The translations under genes were made by a program, and so were the position numbers. 24,923 bases of DNA from Desulfuromonadales bacterium (GTDB taxonomy: Bacteria; Desulfobacterota; Desulfuromonadia; Desulfuromonadales; UBA2294), in the NCBI GenBank assembly GCA_014859615.1, contig JACUTX010000011.1:1-24923 (forward strand), read 5' to 3'. Below, piece after piece: positions 22,272 to 24,923 of this stretch. The notes below the pieces were generated by a model that had not been told where the DNA came from, made no database searches, and worked only from the letters and a program-made list of their open reading frames with translations. Within the stretch, counting starts at the first letter, position 1, and each line of letters starts with the position of its first letter.

Positions 22272-24737
22272 ATGGAAGAGTACGATCACGATTCTGATAA
22301 TTTTGATGTCGAGCACGGGGTCGACTTCGAGTCTTTGCCCAGTGATGGACTGGTGGTCGCCAGACACCTTCTCCCCGATGAACTCCCGCTGATACCGGTT
22401 CGTCCCCGTCCTGCCTTTCCTGGCCTGATGATTCCGATGGCCTTGAACGATCCGCTTCAGGTTGCTGCATTTTACAGCGCCATGAAAGAGAGCAAACAGA
22501 CGATTGGTCTGGTTCTGGCCCGGAATATGGATGCCGAGGATACCCCCGAAAATATCTATTCGGTCGGCGTGGTCGGGAAGATCGTCAAGGTGATCAGTGC
22601 CGATGAAAAGAGTGCACACTTTCTGGTCAACTGTATGGAACGGTTTACGGTCTATAATGTCCGCTCCCGAAAAGAGGGGTTGATCGGTAGTGTCACCTAT
22701 CATCTGTCGGCGGAATTGTCGGATAACAAAGAGCTTAAAGCCTATTCCATGGCGATTCTGACGACTCTCAAGGAACTGATTCAGATCAATCCGCTCTACA
22801 GTGAGGAGATCAAGCTGTTTCTGAATCGCTCCAGTCTCGATGACCCCGGGCGTTTGGCCGATTTTGCCGCAAACCTGACCAGCTCGGATGGTCACAAGCT
22901 CCAGTCTATCCTCGAAGCGTTCGATGTTCGCGGCCGGATCGATAAAGTTCTGGTGCTGCTGAAAAATGAGCTCGAAGTCTCAAGAATGCAGACCCGGATC
23001 TCGAAACAGATCGAAGAGAAGATGTCGGGTCAGCAGCGCGAATTTTTCCTGCGTGAACAGCTCAAGGCGATCAAGAAGGAACTCGGTCTCGAAAAAGACG
23101 GGAAGACCGCCGAAATCGAAAAATTTGAGCAGCGCCTCGCCACCTTGAAGCTGAACGAAGAGGGACAACGTACCATTGATGAAGAGCTGGATAAATTAAG
23201 GCTGCTCGAACCTGCGTCGCCGGAGTATACCGTCAGCCGTAATTATCTTGACTGGTTGACCATTCTCCCCTGGGGACGATACAGTAAAGACTCGTTTAAA
23301 ATCGATCGCGCCCGTCGTATTCTCGATCGCGATCATTTCGGTCTCGATGATGTCAAGGAACGGATTCTGGAGTTCATTGCCGTCGGCAAGATGAAGGGGG
23401 ATATCTCCGGTTCTATCATCTGTCTGGTCGGCCCGCCCGGTGTCGGAAAGACATCGATCGGTCACAGTATTGCCGACGCGTTGGGGCGAAAATTTTTTCG
23501 ATTTTCACTCGGCGGGATGCGCGATGAAGCCGAGATTAAAGGGCATCGGCGAACCTACATCGGTGCCATGCCCGGGAAGGTGATTCAGGCGATCAAGAGT
23601 GCCGGCACAGCTAATCCGGTCCTGATGCTCGATGAGATTGACAAGATCGGGGCTTCGTTTCACGGGGATCCGGCGTCAGCCTTGCTCGAAGTACTCGATC
23701 CGGAACAGAACGCGGCGTTTCGCGATCACTTCATGGATGTGCCGTTTGACCTTTCGAATGTCTTGTTTATTGCTACGGCCAATCAACTCGATACGATTCC
23801 GGCGCCACTGCTCGACCGGATGGAGATTATTCGTCTCTCCGGCTATATTGCGCGGGAAAAAATCGAGATTGCCAAACGTTATCTGATCCCTAAAACGCTT
23901 AAGAATCATGGACTCCAAAAAGGAGACGTGACGATTAACAAATCGGCACTGCTCGGAATTATTGAAGGGTATGCCCGTGAAGCCGGAGTGCGTGGTCTGG
24001 AGAACCGGATCAAAAAGATCATGCGCAAGTCTTCGATGAAATTTGTTCAGGACGGGATCAAAAAGATCTTTGTGACCCGACAGGGGCTGGAGTCGTTTCT
24101 GGGGCAACCGACCTTTAATCCCGACGAAAGATTTGCCGAAAGTCCAGGGGTCGTCACCGGTCTGGCCTGGACAAGTATGGGGGGGACGACGCTGCAGATC
24201 GAATCGACGGCGGTCAAGAGTCAATCGAAGGGGTTCAAGCAGACCGGTCAGCTCGGCAAGGTTATGGTTGAGAGTGCCGAAATCGCCTACTCATATGTGA
24301 TGGCTAATCTGGAACAGTACGGGGCTGCGGCCGACTACTTTGACAGCCGCTTTGTCCATCTGCATGTTCCGGCCGGCGCCACCCCGAAAGACGGACCGTC
24401 CGCCGGCGTGACCATGGCGACCTCTTTATTGTCGATGCTCCTCTTTATCCCGACCCGGCCAAAACTCGGCATGACCGGTGAGCTGACTCTGACCGGGCAT
24501 GTGCTGCCGATTGGTGGTCTCAAGGAGAAGGTGATTGCCGCCCGACGCGTCGGGCTGGAAACTCTGATCTTCCCGGAAGGGAACCGCAAGGATTTTGAAG
24601 AGTTGCCCGATTATCTCAAAGATGGACTCGAGGTTCATTACGCCAGTTGTTACCCGCAGGTATTCAAGGTCGCTTTTGCTCAGCGGGGGAAAAAGCAAAA
24701 CTGTAAGAAACTGTTCAGCACTTCAATTACGGCATGA
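22272..24737 (+). CDS. lon: ATP-dependent protease Lon (possible second Lon copy)
   Basis: This encodes 821 residues. An acidic N-terminal extension (1-35) precedes the LonN substrate-recognition domain (from about 37, LPLIPVRPRPAFPG) and a coiled-coil helical part (to about 345, QREFFLREQLKAIKKELG). The AAA+ module follows: Walker A GPPGVGKT (387-394), Walker B LMLDEID (451-457) and the sensor region ATANQLD. The C-terminal protease has catalytic Ser710 (PKDGPSAG) and Lys753 (GGLKEKVIAA, beginning at 748). It degrades damaged and regulatory proteins in the cytoplasm. Many proteobacterial lon genes sit beside clpPX; this one follows the secretion operon and has the acidic extension, so a second copy is likely (inference). 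The ATG has a AGGGGG site. Confidence 0.95.
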   Translation: MEEYDHDSDNFDVEHGVDFESLPSDGLVVARHLLPDELPLIPVRPRPAFPGLMIPMALNDPLQVAAFYSAMKESKQTIGLVLARNMDAEDTPENIYSVGVVGKIVKVISADEKSAHFLVNCMERFTVYNVRSRKEGLIGSVTYHLSAELSDNKELKAYSMAILTTLKELIQINPLYSEEIKLFLNRSSLDDPGRLADFAANLTSSDGHKLQSILEAFDVRGRIDKVLVLLKNELEVSRMQTRISKQIEEKMSGQQREFFLREQLKAIKKELGLEKDGKTAEIEKFEQRLATLKLNEEGQRTIDEELDKLRLLEPASPEYTVSRNYLDWLTILPWGRYSKDSFKIDRARRILDRDHFGLDDVKERILEFIAVGKMKGDISGSIICLVGPPGVGKTSIGHSIADALGRKFFRFSLGGMRDEAEIKGHRRTYIGAMPGKVIQAIKSAGTANPVLMLDEIDKIGASFHGDPASALLEVLDPEQNAAFRDHFMDVPFDLSNVLFIATANQLDTIPAPLLDRMEIIRLSGYIAREKIEIAKRYLIPKTLKNHGLQKGDVTINKSALLGIIEGYAREAGVRGLENRIKKIMRKSSMKFVQDGIKKIFVTRQGLESFLGQPTFNPDERFAESPGVVTGLAWTSMGGTTLQIESTAVKSQSKGFKQTGQLGKVMVESAEIAYSYVMANLEQYGAAADYFDSRFVHLHVPAGATPKDGPSAGVTMATSLLSMLLFIPTRPKLGMTGELTLTGHVLPIGGLKEKVIAARRVGLETLIFPEGNRKDFEELPDYLKDGLEVHYASCYPQVFKVAFAQRGKKQNCKKLFSTSITA

Positions 24738-24923
24738 GGTCTACAGCTGTTGCCTGCGTCCAACGTTTCACTTAGCTTCCCTGCGACAACAGCCGTAGCC
24801 CACATGCTGTGCGGTTTGAGCAGGGGACTTAATGATTACAACTGTATAAACGTAAGATAAACAGGCTGGCACGCTTTATCATTAGCGCAACAATGGTGTG
24901 ATCGACAGTTTTGTCGATTGACG
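24738..24923. other. Gene-free right end with inverted repeats
   Basis: No gene or clear terminator was seen after lon. GCTGTTG (near 24749) is matched by CAACAGC (near 24785), a 7-base inverted pair. At 24901-24918, ATCGACA-GTTT-TGTCGAT is a perfect 7-base hairpin at the window edge; without a T tract it is not a convincing terminator and could be an operator for a gene beyond the edge. Confidence 0.35.

Noticed and set aside
24745..24795. Integron attC site or insertion-sequence end after lon
   Set aside because: There is only one 7-base inverted pair, with no integrase-type core sites, no target duplication and no transposase.
24870..24890. Second sigma-54 promoter (CTGGCACG near 24869)
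   Set aside because: The -24 part is present, but at the correct spacing the sequence reads ATCA instead of TTGC.

Overview
The window looks like the chromosome of an anaerobic deltaproteobacterium of the Geobacter/Desulfuromonas type (Desulfuromonadia). The assignment is by inference. It rests on the gene set (a complete gspC-to-gspN type II secretion operon between polA and a lon gene, a REC-like/PilZ protein, a likely sigma-54 promoter), moderate GC content and the protein style. There are no RNA genes, insertion sequences or CRISPR arrays that I can support.

Left part (1-5400), accessory in character. A DUF3494 ice-binding-like secreted protein runs off the left edge on the minus strand, behind a good match to a sigma-54 promoter. 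A 575-base stretch without a confident gene follows. Next come three minus-strand genes for exported proteins: a lipoprotein with two carbohydrate-binding-like modules and an EF-hand-like loop, an alpha/beta hydrolase fused to a KTSC domain, and a small exported protein of unknown family. An AT-rich spacer with minus-strand terminators separates them from a stand-alone gene for a degenerate receiver plus PilZ domain (c-di-GMP effector type). Between this gene and the next lie a strong terminator and an 86-base inverted repeat.

Middle part (5400-10430), minus strand. It holds an exported FKBP-type peptidyl-prolyl isomerase with its own promoter, then polA (full-length DNA polymerase I) translationally coupled to a downstream MFS transporter that starts with TTG inside the end of polA. 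The divergent polA/gspC spacer contains two terminator-like hairpins.

Right part (10430-24737), plus strand. A tightly packed type II secretion operon runs in the classical order gspC, D, E, F, G, H, I, J, K, L, M, N. Many of its genes overlap or nearly touch. Together they encode the outer-membrane secretin (D), inner-membrane coupling and assembly platform (C, F, L, M, N), the secretion ATPase (E) and the major and minor pseudopilins (G, H, I, J, K). The prepilin peptidase GspO/PilD is absent and must be encoded elsewhere. The exported proteins in the left part are possible substrates, but nothing in the sequence proves it. A Lon protease gene with its own TTGACA promoter and a palindrome at the -10 region closes the window, followed by 186 bases with inverted repeats and no gene.
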